Part shown: positions 1 through 10,151 of the stretch, piece by piece
How positions within the stretch are numbered: the stretch's first letter is position 1
Layout: every line of letters starts with the position of its first letter
Assembly (NCBI GenBank): GCA_036245805.1
Contig: BTRK01000006.1
Coordinates: 46,803,257-46,867,256 of the forward strand
Reading direction: 5' to 3'
Origin: Pristionchus mayeri
Taxonomy: Eukaryota > Nematoda > Chromadorea > Rhabditida > Neodiplogasteridae
Length of the DNA stretch: 64,000 nt
Program-made: the position numbers and the translations under genes
The notes under the pieces: model-generated
Databases searched by the model: none
What the model saw: the letters and a program-made list of their open reading frames with translations, nothing else
Told to the model about the DNA's origin: nothing

Positions 1-703
1 GGCTGTTCCCTAGCTGCACCTAACTACCGTATGCTCTCTGTTTACACTACATGTTTAAACTTCAATATGGAGTGATGCAAGATCTATGATCTTCATATAT
101 GAATAGTTGAATGATGTTTTCAGATGATCTTTGAAAAAGATCTGGTGATACGATCGGTGGAAATTGATGTCAACTAGCGTCATTTTCAGTAATTCCGGGT
201 GTAATATAATGCGTTCCGGTTGCCTCGTCATCAAGGACAATTTTGGAAGTGTTCATGGATAAAGACTCAGAAAATTGAACAACAGTATTTTAAAGAAAGC
301 TCATATCAGTGATTACTGTGCATGAATACGCTTGTGACATAACCTTGTGCAGTAGAATAGTTTTTGAGAGCAGAACTTCAAAATTCGTGATATGTGGTCG
401 AGGTTTCATATTTCCTCTTGCGGTAATTCGCTGGCCTATGACGTCAGCAAATTGCGCACTCACATTGGCCAGCGACCTGGGATCAGGTGCAGTAAACACC
501 CGAATTATAGTGAAGTGATAAACTAGAAGGTAACAAAAAGGGAAGAAGGTAATGCACACGATCGAAGTAGTCTTGAGTATATTTAATATCTTCGTCCTCG
601 TTCGTTGCACAGCCTTACTGGGTCGTTAAATGTGGTTGGTTTGGATTTTACTTATCTCCACTAGAGTTCGAGAAAGGATACCACGGTCTCTTCATTCTAC
701 ACA
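1..703. repeat. Partial copy of 2.47 kb tandem unit (left edge)
   Basis: These bases match 2467-3169 almost exactly (offset 2466), with differences such as those near 72 and 447. They are the inner end of a further tandem unit cut off by the window edge, and mirror 22441-23143 on the right. No gene is supported here; the short open frames are inside the repeat. Confidence 0.9.
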
Positions 704-716
704 CTCTCTCGCCGAT
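656..716. repeat. Half of a CTCTC/GAGAG hairpin repeat at the tandem junction
   Basis: This is the left half (agagttcgagaaaggatacc ... tctctcgccgat) of a hairpin repeat that is complete at 3126-3241. It is cut exactly where the two 2.47 kb tandem units meet, so the tandem breakpoint lies at the tip of the hairpin. Confidence 0.7.
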
Positions 717-1029
717 TGATATAATTTTGTTTGACTATGAATAATTTTTAAATATAAATTAAAATTGTATTTAAATATATTTTAATCCTGGACTATGTGC
801 CTGTCACACACAACACAATGGGGATCCAATTAAATTGTAACTAGAACAATGAAAAATGATATTTCTGATGACTTTCATTTTGCGTGTTTATTCTTGTGTT
901 CGCTCCATTGTCAAGTACATGTGATATCGTAAATGTTTCTATTACACGTATATTCGAATACAACCGGTGAATGTAAATCTTTGGAAGCTGTTCCTTTAGA
1001 ACTTTGCGACTAAAGCAGAATTCGGAAGA

Positions 1030-1429
1030 TCCTGAAAAAAATACATTCAAATTTGTCATACAACTCGTCAAAACTCACATGATGGCTCAATGAGATGATC
1101 CTTCATTTCATCTTGAACCTTGATCCAGAGGGTGAATGAATTGGTGCTGGACCTGAAGGAAATTATCAACATTAAGAATTTAGATATGATAATCTCACTT
1201 CTTCTTGGTTACGGGTGAAGATGCTGAAGAGGCAGTGGAGCTGGCTTCTGAGTTAGTGCGAGATCGCTGTCCATCATTCCTGTCCCCCATGATGTAAGGA
1301 TAGCTGCGAGCAATGCCAATGATCTGAAAGCGGGCGTTTTAAAGAAAATATGCCTTACTTGCTCGAATGGTACTCTTGGATTGATAGTGAGCGTAAAATC
1401 AATTGAGCGGTATTACTTACGCTGAGCAT
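1030..1429 (-). CDS. Small serine-rich peptide gene, copy 1
   Basis: Mirror image of copy 4 (21715-22114). Exons on the minus strand: 1429-1421 (Met-Leu-Ser), 1323-1199, 1152-1079, and the last two bases of the stop at 1031-1030. The predicted product is 69 residues. It has a conserved N-terminal block (IIGIARSYPYIMGDRNDGQR), a variable Ser/Ala/Thr-rich linker, a KKK-SS junction at the second intron, and a C-terminal block ending DEMKDHLIEPS. There is no clear signal peptide. The family is not recognised from sequence. Its size, multicopy state and variable serine-rich part recall the SELF-1 peptides reported from Pristionchus; this is a resemblance in layout only. Confidence 0.72.
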
Positions 1430-1544
1430 AATATATGGAACGGTTGAGTATGCAAAGTAGATAAAGAAGTGGCAGAGAGTAGACTAAGTTGAAGATCACT
1501 TGAAAAACAGGAAGGCGATGTGTGTGGTCAATACTTGGAACGGT

Positions 1545-1681
1545 CATTTTATACTGCCGACGCGATGATAATTGGAAGGGGCGGAGCATGGGCCGTTTTC
1601 GCCTGATGCAATTGTGATCCATGGGTAAAGTGCACGTTTCTCTGCACATTCTTCCTAGATAGTTCGAAAAAGTCACGTACT
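1545..1681 (-). promoter_or_regulatory. Conserved promoter block of peptide gene copy 1
   Basis: Mirror of 21463-21599. On the minus strand it holds, in order, gtacgtgactttttcgaact, a GTGCA...GTGCAC dyad, a CTCCGCCCC box and a TATAAAA box 124 bp upstream of the ATG. Confidence 0.75.
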
Positions 1682-2341
1682 CTCAGGATGATTGATGACA
1701 TGCAAATAACGACCAGTTCTAAGACCAACTAATCAAAGAGGTGACCAATTTGATCTCTTGACTTTTTACGCACGTACTTTCAGCGCATAATGTTGACACG
1801 ATAATTTTAGCGCATCATTTGTCAATAGCAATTTCAAAGTGCTGCGTACTATTTCTTTCCAATGATCTGACAACCACTGCATGATGTATTGAGTACTGTT
1901 TATAGTCTGGATCAGTTGTAGATGTGCAGAACCTGTCGCTTCAGCACGATTTTATTATTGCCTATTCTCTATCTAGTATCAATTTACAAGCGAGATAAAA
2001 TATTTACATAGATGAACATTGATCATTTTACATTCCGGACTTGGTAGACAAAGGACAAGCTTTGAACAATTTGCACGTGAAAATCAATTTCAACTCTGTT
2101 TATCAAAAGCTATTCTACGGAACCTCGCCTTCCTCTACCCTGGCCGCTACAAACATGGAACTATTGCACTAAGCGAGAACCAACTTTCAGGAACTGAAGA
2201 GGTACACACGGATCTTAGAGGGAAGGGTGCAAAAATGTAGGACATTTGCGTCAATACTTAGCGTCTATCAAAACACACTTTATGTGTGGTTGTTCTTCTA
2301 ACAATTCTAAGAGGCTCCGGAAGAATGGAATGGGGGGGATC

Positions 2342-2445
2342 AAAGGTCTCGCTCTCTCCGTCCCCACACACTCTCATCGGTTAGTGAGACGAGAGAGCGT
2401 GTACAACGAGGAAAGTCAGGCGATTGCTCAATGGGCGATATTTTA
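2342..2445. repeat. Short hairpin repeat (CTCTC...GAGAG class)
   Basis: A stem-loop sequence with ctctctccgtccccacacac on one side and gagagagcgtgtacaacgag on the other. It belongs to the dispersed hairpin class also seen at 3126-3241, 26396-26510, 34650-34740 and 55070-55400. The mirror copy is at 20699-20802, and the tandem copy is near 23165-23268. Confidence 0.55.
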
Positions 2446-3125
2446 GGAGCGGAGCGATTTGATATAGGCTGTTCCCTAGCTGCACCTAACTACCGTATGC
2501 TCTCTGTTTACACTACATGTTTAAACTTCAATTTGGAGTGATGCAAGATCTATGATCTTCATATATGAATAGTTGAATGATGTTTTCAGATGATCTTTGA
2601 AAAAGATCTGGTGATACGATCGGTGGAAATTGATGTCAACTAGCGTCATTTTCAGTAATTCCGGGTGTAATATAATGCGTTCCGGTTGCCTCGTCATCAA
2701 GGACAATTTTGGAAGTGTTCATGGATAAAGACTCAGAAAATTGAACAACAGTATTTTAAAGAAAGCTCATATCAGTGATTACTGTGCATGAATACGCTTG
2801 TGACATAACCTTGTGCAGTAGAATAGTTTTTGAGAGCAGAACTTCAAAATTCGTGATATGTGGTCGAGGTTTCATATTTCCTCTTGCGGTAATTCGCTGG
2901 CCTATGGCGTCAGCAAATTGCGCACTCACATTGGCCAGCGACCTGGGATCAGGTGCAGTAAACACCCGAATTATAGTGAAGTGATAAACTAGAAGGTAAC
3001 AAAAAGGGAAGAAGGTAATGCACACGATCGAAGTAGTCTTGAGTCTATTTAATATCTTCGTCCTCGTTCGTTGCACAGCCTTACTGGGTCGTTAAATGTG
3101 GTTGGTTTGGATTTTGCTTATCTCC

Positions 3126-3241
3126 ACTAGAGTTCGAGAAAGGATACCACGGTCTCTTCATTCTACACACTCTCTCGCCGATCGACCGGTCTAGAGAGTA
3201 TGTAAAATGAACTTGGCATAGTTTCTCGAACTCTAATCTCC
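3126..3241. repeat. Complete hairpin repeat, about 115 bp
   Basis: This is an imperfect palindrome: agagttcgagaaaggatacc at one end and tttctcgaactctaatctcc at the other, around a core of gatcgaccggtctagagag. The same element is at 8595-8710 and 55270-55400, with mirror copies at 19903-20018 and 14434-14549. It looks like a non-coding miniature inverted-repeat element; no clear target duplication was seen. Confidence 0.7.
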
Positions 3242-5330
3242 ACCATTTGTTTTCTCAGGCTTCCAATTACCTGTCTTGTTTATCGTGATCTGGCCTGTGA
3301 TGTGTCTGTAAAATATCCTGGAACGACTCTGGATTCACAGTTTGTATGCACAATTCAAGCTGAAAAATGCCACAATTATAAAAAAAAATGTTTTCATTCT
3401 TCAAGTTCTCTCGCATCCAACCAGTTGTAAGTGGGTACAAAAGGGAACCGATTTTTTAAAACGGAACAGTCAGGAATAAGAAAACAATGATATTTTATAA
3501 GATGCACTGACGTTGGATCGAATGGTTGTGTCGTCATCAAAATGTGCACTTGCATTGGAGAGGAGTGATCAAGGAACCCTGCTCGGGAACACGGGAACTA
3601 GAAACATGACAAATCGAACAAATACTGTAGTTCGAAGGTTCATCGCCAAGGAGTTTGTTTGTTGATGAAAACAATTGTTCGTTAACTCAGCATTGAATTG
3701 CATGTGTCTGATTTGTGACGTCAACAACTTGCGCACTAATTTTTTTCCGAGCGTCCGAAGAACAGTTAAAATGAAAATCTTGAACCGAGTAAAGTGAAAA
3801 AATTATAAATAGAAGAGAAAGGAAATAGGGAGGGGAAAAATTGAATTCAGAATATCCAACTCGACCTCAATTGCACTCATACCGTTCCTCGTAATTCGCT
3901 CTCAGCATCACGTATTCTGTGGAATTTATATTCCAGTGAGATATGTATGTACCTGCATAATGCTTCTGGAAAAGTTTCCCTCACGGATTCGCACTGTCAT
4001 CCCATTGCAATAATCACTCTACAACAAACATGATCATTTATCTATGCATCACTGCAGATCGAGTTGACCAGGCGCTGGGTATTCATCATAGTCGCGCAGC
4101 ACTGGCGGCGAGGTGTTTTCAGACCATGACCCCCTACTCATGGGTGTGCGTGGCGCCCCATTTTAGAGAGGCGCAATCCACAGGGACACAGGGTCATGGT
4201 CAAAAATCGATTGGTAGTTCAATGGTAGGTCAAGACTAGGTGCCGTACCCAGTCGATAGTAAACTACCCACAGATACCGTATACCACCACCGTAAACCCT
4301 ATTATCGCAAACGAACTTTATTTTTAAAAAGTCCTGGTACCGCGCCGATTCGATTCTACAGTACCCAAGTAACTACCGTAACCCAGTTTCTTGGGTCAGA
4401 TCCAGTTCCTTGGCTCACACATTTTTCTAAAAATCCAAAATCGAGCATAAAAGTATTTTAAAGTATCCTTCCGTATCTCTAATTATTGTAGAATCATTTT
4501 ATGATCGATTTGTGATTTTAAGAAAATTATATTTATGAGATCGCCCACCAGAAGAGATGAATCCATTGAAGGGAAGTATGATGCGCCATGGACAGATTTT
4601 CAGTCAGTACTGGCGGCGTCTTGCCCGTCACGAAAATCGACGAATAGGGAGGGGGCTTACCAGCGGCGTGGGTAGCTAGTAGCACTCGCGCCCCTACGTT
4701 TTGCGCTGTTCTTCCAATGGCTAAAGAGTATGATTCTCATCGACGTCGAACGATTCACACCAATTAGAGAAAAGTGCAGTGGATAACAGATTCCCAGTTG
4801 TGCTGACTATCCGAACAGGAAAGACTAACAATTCTAACAGTCGATACTAAAAACCGAATGCATTTTATAAAAAAAATACAATCCGCTTAAAGCACGGATT
4901 CAGATTGAAAGGCAGTCTGCGTGTGCCCACCAGACAGACACAGATCTCCGTGTACGTTCATTCGCAGCTACAGAAATCGCACGCGATCTGTGAGGCTCTA
5001 GGCACGCTTTCGCTCAGTCTCTGTGTTTTTGTGTACCGTCGGCCCCTATTTGGTTCTTTGAACCGCTTCCATTCAACGTTTGCGCAGCCTCCGCCCCCTT
5101 TTTCAGAACGTGGTCGTTTCCGCTTTTAGTTAGCTCTGATGACAAAGACTTCAAACTTCAACTGATGCTAAGACCAGCATCGGACTTGTAACTCCTTACA
5201 CGTCTATACGCGTTTATTTTGCACGATTAACGACTTTTTTAATAGGAGAGAGAGTCGGAGGGGCGAAGTACGTTGATGCTTAGAAATTTTCGATTGCCAG
5301 TCCAGGACATCAGGCCATTGAAGGAACGAT
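3242..5330. other. Intergenic stretch in left arm, no gene supported
   Basis: I find no convincing exon here. A block at 3560-3700 (agtgatcaaggaaccctgct, then caaatcgaacaaatactg) recurs at about 9003-9140 and, more diverged, at about 9435-9540, in each case upstream of the divergent peptide gene. Around 4240-4460 there is sequence rich in taccgta/tacggta words. The mirrored stretch is 17814-19902. Confidence 0.6.
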
Positions 5331-5333
5331 AGA

Positions 5334-5385
5334 GGGCGGAGTCTCGGCGTGACTACGTGTTAGACTTATGAACGCGGCCTATAAA
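5334..5385 (+). promoter_or_regulatory. Core promoter of secreted-protein gene (left arm)
   Basis: A gggcgga box (reverse orientation of TCCGCCC) at 5334-5340 is followed 40 bp later by TATAAA at 5380-5385, just upstream of the first exon. The layout resembles the GC-box plus TATA pairs of the peptide and FAR genes. Confidence 0.5.
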
Positions 5386-5405
5386 GGGCAAGCCCTGGTG
5401 GAGAA

Positions 5406-8397
5406 ATGATATTCGAGAGAAGAAGATCTCCCTTCCTCTCCTCTGTCTCGCGCTTCTGCCCTTCGCAAGTAAGTCGATTGTCCACTCGGGCAGTTTGTAT
5501 CCATGCCCTACAGTTATTCTTAGATGTAGATCCATGGGTAATCAGTGGTAGGTTTCCCGTACGGACGTACATCGGGTGATCGAAAAGAGTTTTCGAATGC
5601 AGGCTCCGTCGTCCAATTTTCTCAGTCGTCTCTCTACGACATCTATGATTTCCATGGAACCAAGGAGGTTAGACACCGTCAACATTTACAAGCCTCAACG
5701 TCAAAATTGTACTTGGCCTTTGTCCTTCAGACACAAAAAGGTACCGATTCGTTCATTCTCAGCTATAGAAATCGCACGTGTTTTTTTTGAGAACCGGCAC
5801 ATTTTTTTGTGATACTTGAATATTGAAGATGGGGATATGTTTCAATCAATATAATAAGATATTAGTAGTATAACTGCAGGTTGCTCTTCCCCGCTGCGGC
5901 AATGGCTGTCTCATCTATGCGTCGACTTCGGGAACAGCTCAGGTTAGTACTAGGCAATACGATATCCATTTGATATGGACGCTATGGAAGATAAGTCAAC
6001 GTTGAATTTTGTAGGACGCTTACATGAATAAGCTCGTCGTGCACGGCAACGCGAGTGGAAAGGACATGAGGTGGGGATTCACTCTTCTCCCTCTTTAAAG
6101 GAGGAGTAAAGGCAAACGCGCGCCCGGTTGAAATATGTTTTAATTAGAGAGAGAACTCTCTTCAAGTCGCGTGCTCTCTCGCTCATTGCATGAGCTTTTC
6201 CTGATTTGGCTTCCAGCCAACTACCGATAGCTCTGTTCGGAATGGAGATATCAATGTGCAAAATTTCGGAGTTTCTTATCGTTGGGCATATCTCGGAAGT
6301 GCATATGAGAGCTTCACAAATGGAATTTTGCCTTTACTCCTCCTTTAATTATATAATTTCACAGCATCGCGGCCATTTCCAAGCAAGTGCAGGCTGGAAC
6401 TTCCCAGAAACTGCCTTACGATCTGGCTGTGAGTTGATAGTAATACTTTATCATGCGATAGAGTAGGAGAATACAAATAGATGTTACCGGGACGTTAGAA
6501 ACATGATAATACGATGTCGTAGCTGGATGACAAAGGGTTGATTTTCCTTCGGAAAATTGCCTATTAATTAGAAATTAGGAAACTAAAGGAATGATCTCAA
6601 CGAGATCTACTTGCAAATAAAATGTAATTCACTCAACTGACATTTCTCATTGCAGACTCGAGGTCGCTACTCGATCCTCAATCTCAACTCGCCCGACGCA
6701 CAGCCTTCAGATGTCTCTGTTTACGTCATCGACCGCACGAAGGGTACGGTATCTCGAGGGGGCACACATACAAACTGTGCAATGTGCTCTTACCAGCAAT
6801 GCAATAGTTTGCCCACACACCTTTCGACCATCATCAGTCGCCCTCACCGGACTGCACCTCCTAGCGTAGTCGGCTCTTGACGACTGTAAAATCGCAATAC
6901 GTTGATGCCCACTTTACCTGTTACATCATTCGCACATCAATTGTCCTGTCAGCCAAAAGTGAACAGTTTCTTCAGCCAGTTCAATCGACTACGAGATCTA
7001 CGATGCCTCATCGATGGTTCGTCCTTCCGTCGCTCCCAAGAACGTCGTGACTGTACTCGCGGCGAAACAATTCGTAGTCAAGGCTGAGAGAGGAGCGGTG
7101 AGTGAGATTAGAAAAGCTGAGAAGTGCGAGGTTATCCATCCTCAACCGAGTTTCGCAAGTTGATATTTGATCTTTAATTGTTTCTTCTGAGAGGTACTCA
7201 GAAAGAGCTCAGAAAAAACCGACATGTAATTGCTAGCACTCATCCAGTACTACAATAGATTGTGATCCCTACAAAACCCAGAAAAAAGAAAAAAAAGAAA
7301 AACCAAAAAGAAAAACAAAATAAAAAATAAAAAATAAAAAAAAAACCAGGTGAACTGCTCGTCTCACCGGATTCGACAATGCGCTCGAGAACAACGCCGA
7401 TCAGTGCACCTACGCGTACAAGACTCAGTGAGTGGGCGGGGGAGTTGCCGATAGGTGCAGCAGTCTCTCTGCTGCGTTCGCCATTGATGTGCTCTCACCT
7501 CCAACTACGCAGGCAGTTCGACGGCTTCGAGTTCCACGTGAATGGTCCCATTATCTCACTGGTCTTTGACAAGAAGAACCCCGTGTCCATCAAGGCCAAC
7601 TACGACTGGCGTGAGATATTCATCTTTTCGACCTACATTGAGTCACCTATTGTACAACAATCACGCATGCCATTCCACTCGCTTTTTTGGTTGAACAAAC
7701 AAAAGAACGAAGATGAGCGGACGTCTACTTGTTACCAGTATCCGCGATTCCATTAACGGAAGAAGAGCCTTGCTCGTTTGCAGTGAACGTGCGTGATCTC
7801 TCCAAGGGAGGCTTCATCGCTCCTCCTGGCTTCCACGGATGCGCCAAGGTCAATCCACTCCAGGTGAGACAGCCCCTTCACTCCTACCGGTACTATGCCG
7901 GATGATCACCATCGGATGATACTAAAAAATGTACCCTTCTTCACAGAAGCATTTTCGACAAATATTGAGGAAGTGTACTATATTTGGTTCTCATCCGGAG
8001 TTTCCGACGGTAATTATCCGACCCATTGCTATCCTTTCTTAATCGCAGGTCTTCCGTCAATGGAACGGCGGATTCTACGGCGAAGAACCTCCACTCATCG
8101 ACGTTCGTTTGTTGAAGTTATTTTCTGATATAGCAATATATTCTATAACTCTGTGCTGTCACACATGATAAATTATTATAATATAAAAGCACTGACATGG
8201 CGGTTGTTTGCAGGAAGCTTCGCGTTACTTGGGACATCGACGCGAACGTCACTCAGGACATCGTCATCAAGGACATGACCAATAGCAATAGGAACACGTG
8301 AGTCTCCACTCCCTTACTTCGAATCTCGTGCGTGACGATTTCAGTGTGAATAGAGTGAAGAAGAACGTGCTTTGTAATGGAGAACACTCAGGTATTG

Positions 8398-8493
<96 letters not shown>

Positions 8494-8591
8494 GAGAGAA
8501 ACTGAATCCACTTCAGTTCGTCACCTCGTACTACAACGATGCCTCTCCTCCTAATGGATTCATCGCGAGACACACTCCCACAAGAGTGTAG
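5406..8591 (+). CDS. Predicted secreted protein, unrecognised nematode family, ~330 aa, 14 exons
   Basis: Exons fit at about 5406-5468, 5603-5667, 5880-5942, 6015-6070, 6365-6428, 6656-6743, 6976-7097, 7354-7428, 7517-7610, 7784-7863, 8049-8110, 8214-8297, 8345-8366 and 8517-8591, nearly all with matching phases. The first exon encodes a signal peptide (ISLPLLCLALLPFA) and the next exon begins SSVVQFS. Later landmarks are VALPRCGNGCLIYAST, YSILNLNSPDAQPSDVSVYV, the Cys-containing TGFDNALENNADQCTYAYK, FHVNGPIISLVFDKKNPV, GGFIAPPGFHGCAKVNP and VRLKLRVTWDIDANVTQDIV. The style suggests an extracellular beta-sandwich, possibly related to nematode CUB-like proteins, but I do not recognise it. Two oddities: the only nearby ATG (5406) is one base out of frame with the signal peptide, and a TGA (7351-7353) sits directly after the only good acceptor of exon 8. 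Both occur in both arms, so it may be a pseudogene or my model may be wrong there. Confidence 0.65.
6090..6215. repeat. Hairpin repeat in an intron of the secreted-protein gene
   Basis: The stretch contains agagagagaactctcttcaa and cgcgtgctctctcgctcatt, close to the element at 34650-34740 (both also carry gcaaacgcgcgc). The motif cctttactcctcctttaa recurs at 6331-6348, giving an inverted pair with 6094-6111. The mirror copy is at 16929-17054. Confidence 0.5.
7265..7349 (+). repeat. A-rich tract before exon 8
   Basis: About 80 bp made almost only of A with scattered C, G and T, ending in ccag. It forms the 3' end of the intron before exon 8 of the secreted-protein gene. Homopolymer runs like this are prone to sequencing error, which could explain the frame problem at 7351. 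Confidence 0.7.
8397..8499 (+). repeat. (GA)n microsatellite in the last intron of the secreted-protein gene
   Basis: About 100 bp of GA dinucleotides with periodic GAAA interruptions, lying between the penultimate and last exon. The mirrored (CT)n tract is at 14645-14747. The long open frames across it on both strands are artefacts of the repeat. Confidence 0.9.
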
Positions 8592-8594
8592 AAT

Positions 8595-8710
8595 CTAGAG
8601 TTCGTAATTCGGGTCGCCGTCTCCTCATTTCAAATACTCTCTAGACCGGCCGATCGGTGAGAGAGTGTGTAAAATGAAGAGACCATGGTATCGTTTCTCG
8701 AACTCTAGTA
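8595..8710. repeat. Hairpin repeat downstream of the secreted-protein gene
   Basis: An imperfect palindrome running from tctagagttcg to gtttctcgaactctagta around the core tctagaccggccgatcggtg. Same element as 3126-3241, about 5 bp after the gene's stop codon. Mirror copy at 14434-14549. Confidence 0.7.
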
Positions 8711-9002
8711 GAATCCCTTACCCATTGCAATAAATTTTCTTGTCTAACATAACATATGAGTATCAACACACACATGAAATTCTCGGAATCGGTTGGCGCT
8801 ACTATTGAAAATATGGAGAAATAATGAGTGGTAAAAAAATTTCCGGCATGGCAGTGTTCAAATTTTATTGACATTTGTACAATTATGTGGAGTATGCGAT
8901 CAACATTTCTGCAAGATTTGCACTTGCAAGGATCCGATTGTCTATGAGGTCAACAACAACTCGTATTGGCCAGCGAGCTAGGACCAAAAAGGACTCGGAT
9001 TG

Positions 9003-9600
9003 AGGAGTAGTGATCAAGGAACCCTGCTCGAGACACGCAAACTCGAATGAAGAAACAAGACAAATCGAACAAATAATGGAGTTCGAAGGTTCACCGACAA
9101 GGAGTATGATTGTTGGTGAAAACATCTGTTCGTTAATTGAGAAGTCCACAGTGTGTGCTCTGATTTGCAAATTTGTGCACTTATTTTACCGAGCGACCTA
9201 AGAACATTTGTGAAAATCTAAAACAGAAAAAAAGTGAAAACACATGATGTGATGATCAGAGCAAAAAAAAGTTTCTATATATTTTTTAGTTTGATCAACA
9301 GAAATTCATGTATTACATATACTTATGAAAGACTAAGTAATACTGGATCCGGAAATAAGGAAAAGTCGGGGACACCAACTCAATTCGACCTTATTTGCCA
9401 CTCACCCATTAGTGGTTGTGTCGTCATCAAGTTGTGCACTCGCACAGGGAGTAGTGATCGAGGATCCTTTCTCCGAAACAGGCGAACTCACATGAAGAAA
9501 CAGGACAACTCGAGCAAATAAGGGACGCATTAGATTCGTTGTCGCCTTATTGAGAGCTCGTGACGTCAGCATCCTGCGCACTCGCTCAGGCGAGTGATCA
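9003..9600 (+). repeat. Diverged direct repeats upstream of divergent peptide gene copy 2
   Basis: A block with gtgatcaaggaaccctgctc, then agacaaatcgaacaaataat and gttcgaaggttcaccgacaa (9003-9140), recurs at about 9435-9540 and again partly at 9591-9610, and once more at 3560-3700. It replaces the conserved upstream block found at the other peptide genes. No exon is supported here. Mirror at 13544-14141. Confidence 0.6.
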
Positions 9601-9610
9601 AGGAACCCCG

Positions 9611-9660
9611 GAACAGGCTCCGCCCCGATCATAATATCGAACCAACAGCACTATAAAATG
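9611..9660 (+). promoter_or_regulatory. GC box plus TATA box of peptide gene copy 2
   Basis: CTCCGCCCC at about 9618-9626 and TATAAAA at 9652-9658, 125 bp before the ATG. Spacing matches the other family members although the sequence further upstream is different. Confidence 0.7.
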
Positions 9661-9776
9661 GACATGTCCGCGTGATGAACAATCACATTTCTTATTCTGT
9701 TGGTGCACACAGCAGATCAGCCAATTGCTAATTTTTTGCACCGCTCCTGTCAGCAACCTCGACTGTTCTACCCGAA

Positions 9777-10151
9777 ATGCTCAACGTAAGCGATTTTCAG
9801 TCTATTTTTTGACAACAGAATGCACTTCAGATTATTGGCATCACTCGCTACTATCCCTACAGTATCGGAGACAAGAATGACGGACAGCGATCTCGAAATA
9901 ACTCAGATTCCAGCTCTGCGTTATCAACGTCTTCTGTATCCCAGAAGAAGTGAGTTACAATATGCACAATGTTAAAATATAAATTGCACTTATTCAGATC
10001 GTCCTCTAACACCTTCACTCTCAACACCAATGTTCAAGATGAGCAGCAGAGACTTCATGTTAGTGTTCAAATTGTTCCCTAAAAGAATCAACGGTGTTGG
10101 TGTTAACTATGAACTATTTTGCAGGAAATCTGCCGAGCTTCACTACAATAG
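9777..10151 (+). CDS. Small serine-rich peptide gene, divergent copy 2
   Basis: Exons 9777-9785 (Met-Leu-Asn), 9831-9949, 9998-10058 and 10125-10151 give a 71-residue product. The N-terminal block is IIGITRYYPYSIGDKNDGQR, followed by a Ser-rich linker and SFTL-like NTFTLNTNVQDEQQ. The C-terminus differs from the other copies: the last intron is followed by a coding exon ending RASLQ and TAG, instead of a split stop codon. If that intron is retained the frame ends at 10082. It is the most diverged member and uses a different upstream region. Function unknown; same SELF-1-like layout as the other copies. Confidence 0.7.

Larger units (their letters stand above)
725..3169. repeat. Full 2.47 kb tandem unit, left arm
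   Basis: This is the mirror image of 19975-22419. It contains one small-peptide gene on the minus strand (1030-1429), its promoter block, and spacer that is also found, diverged, in the 24.9-48 kb array. One such shared stretch is the block around 2630-2760 containing ttgatgtcaactagcgtcat and tccgggtgtaatataatgcg in reverse. Confidence 0.88.

Noticed and set aside
290..610. 106-codon minus-strand frame in the 2.47 kb unit (also at 2756, 20068 and 22534)
   Set aside because: Repeated only because the unit is repeated; there are no splice or domain features, and the diverged array units do not keep the frame.
8397..8499. CRISPR-like or other spaced repeat arrays
   Set aside because: This is eukaryotic DNA; the repeat is a plain dinucleotide tract, and the spaced word arrays at 29.4 and 32.7 kb lack spacers of uniform length.
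8298..8591. Arg/Glu-rich open frame through the (GA)n tract
   Set aside because: The middle is simple repeat. I use only the parts with splice sites on both sides as exons of the secreted-protein gene.
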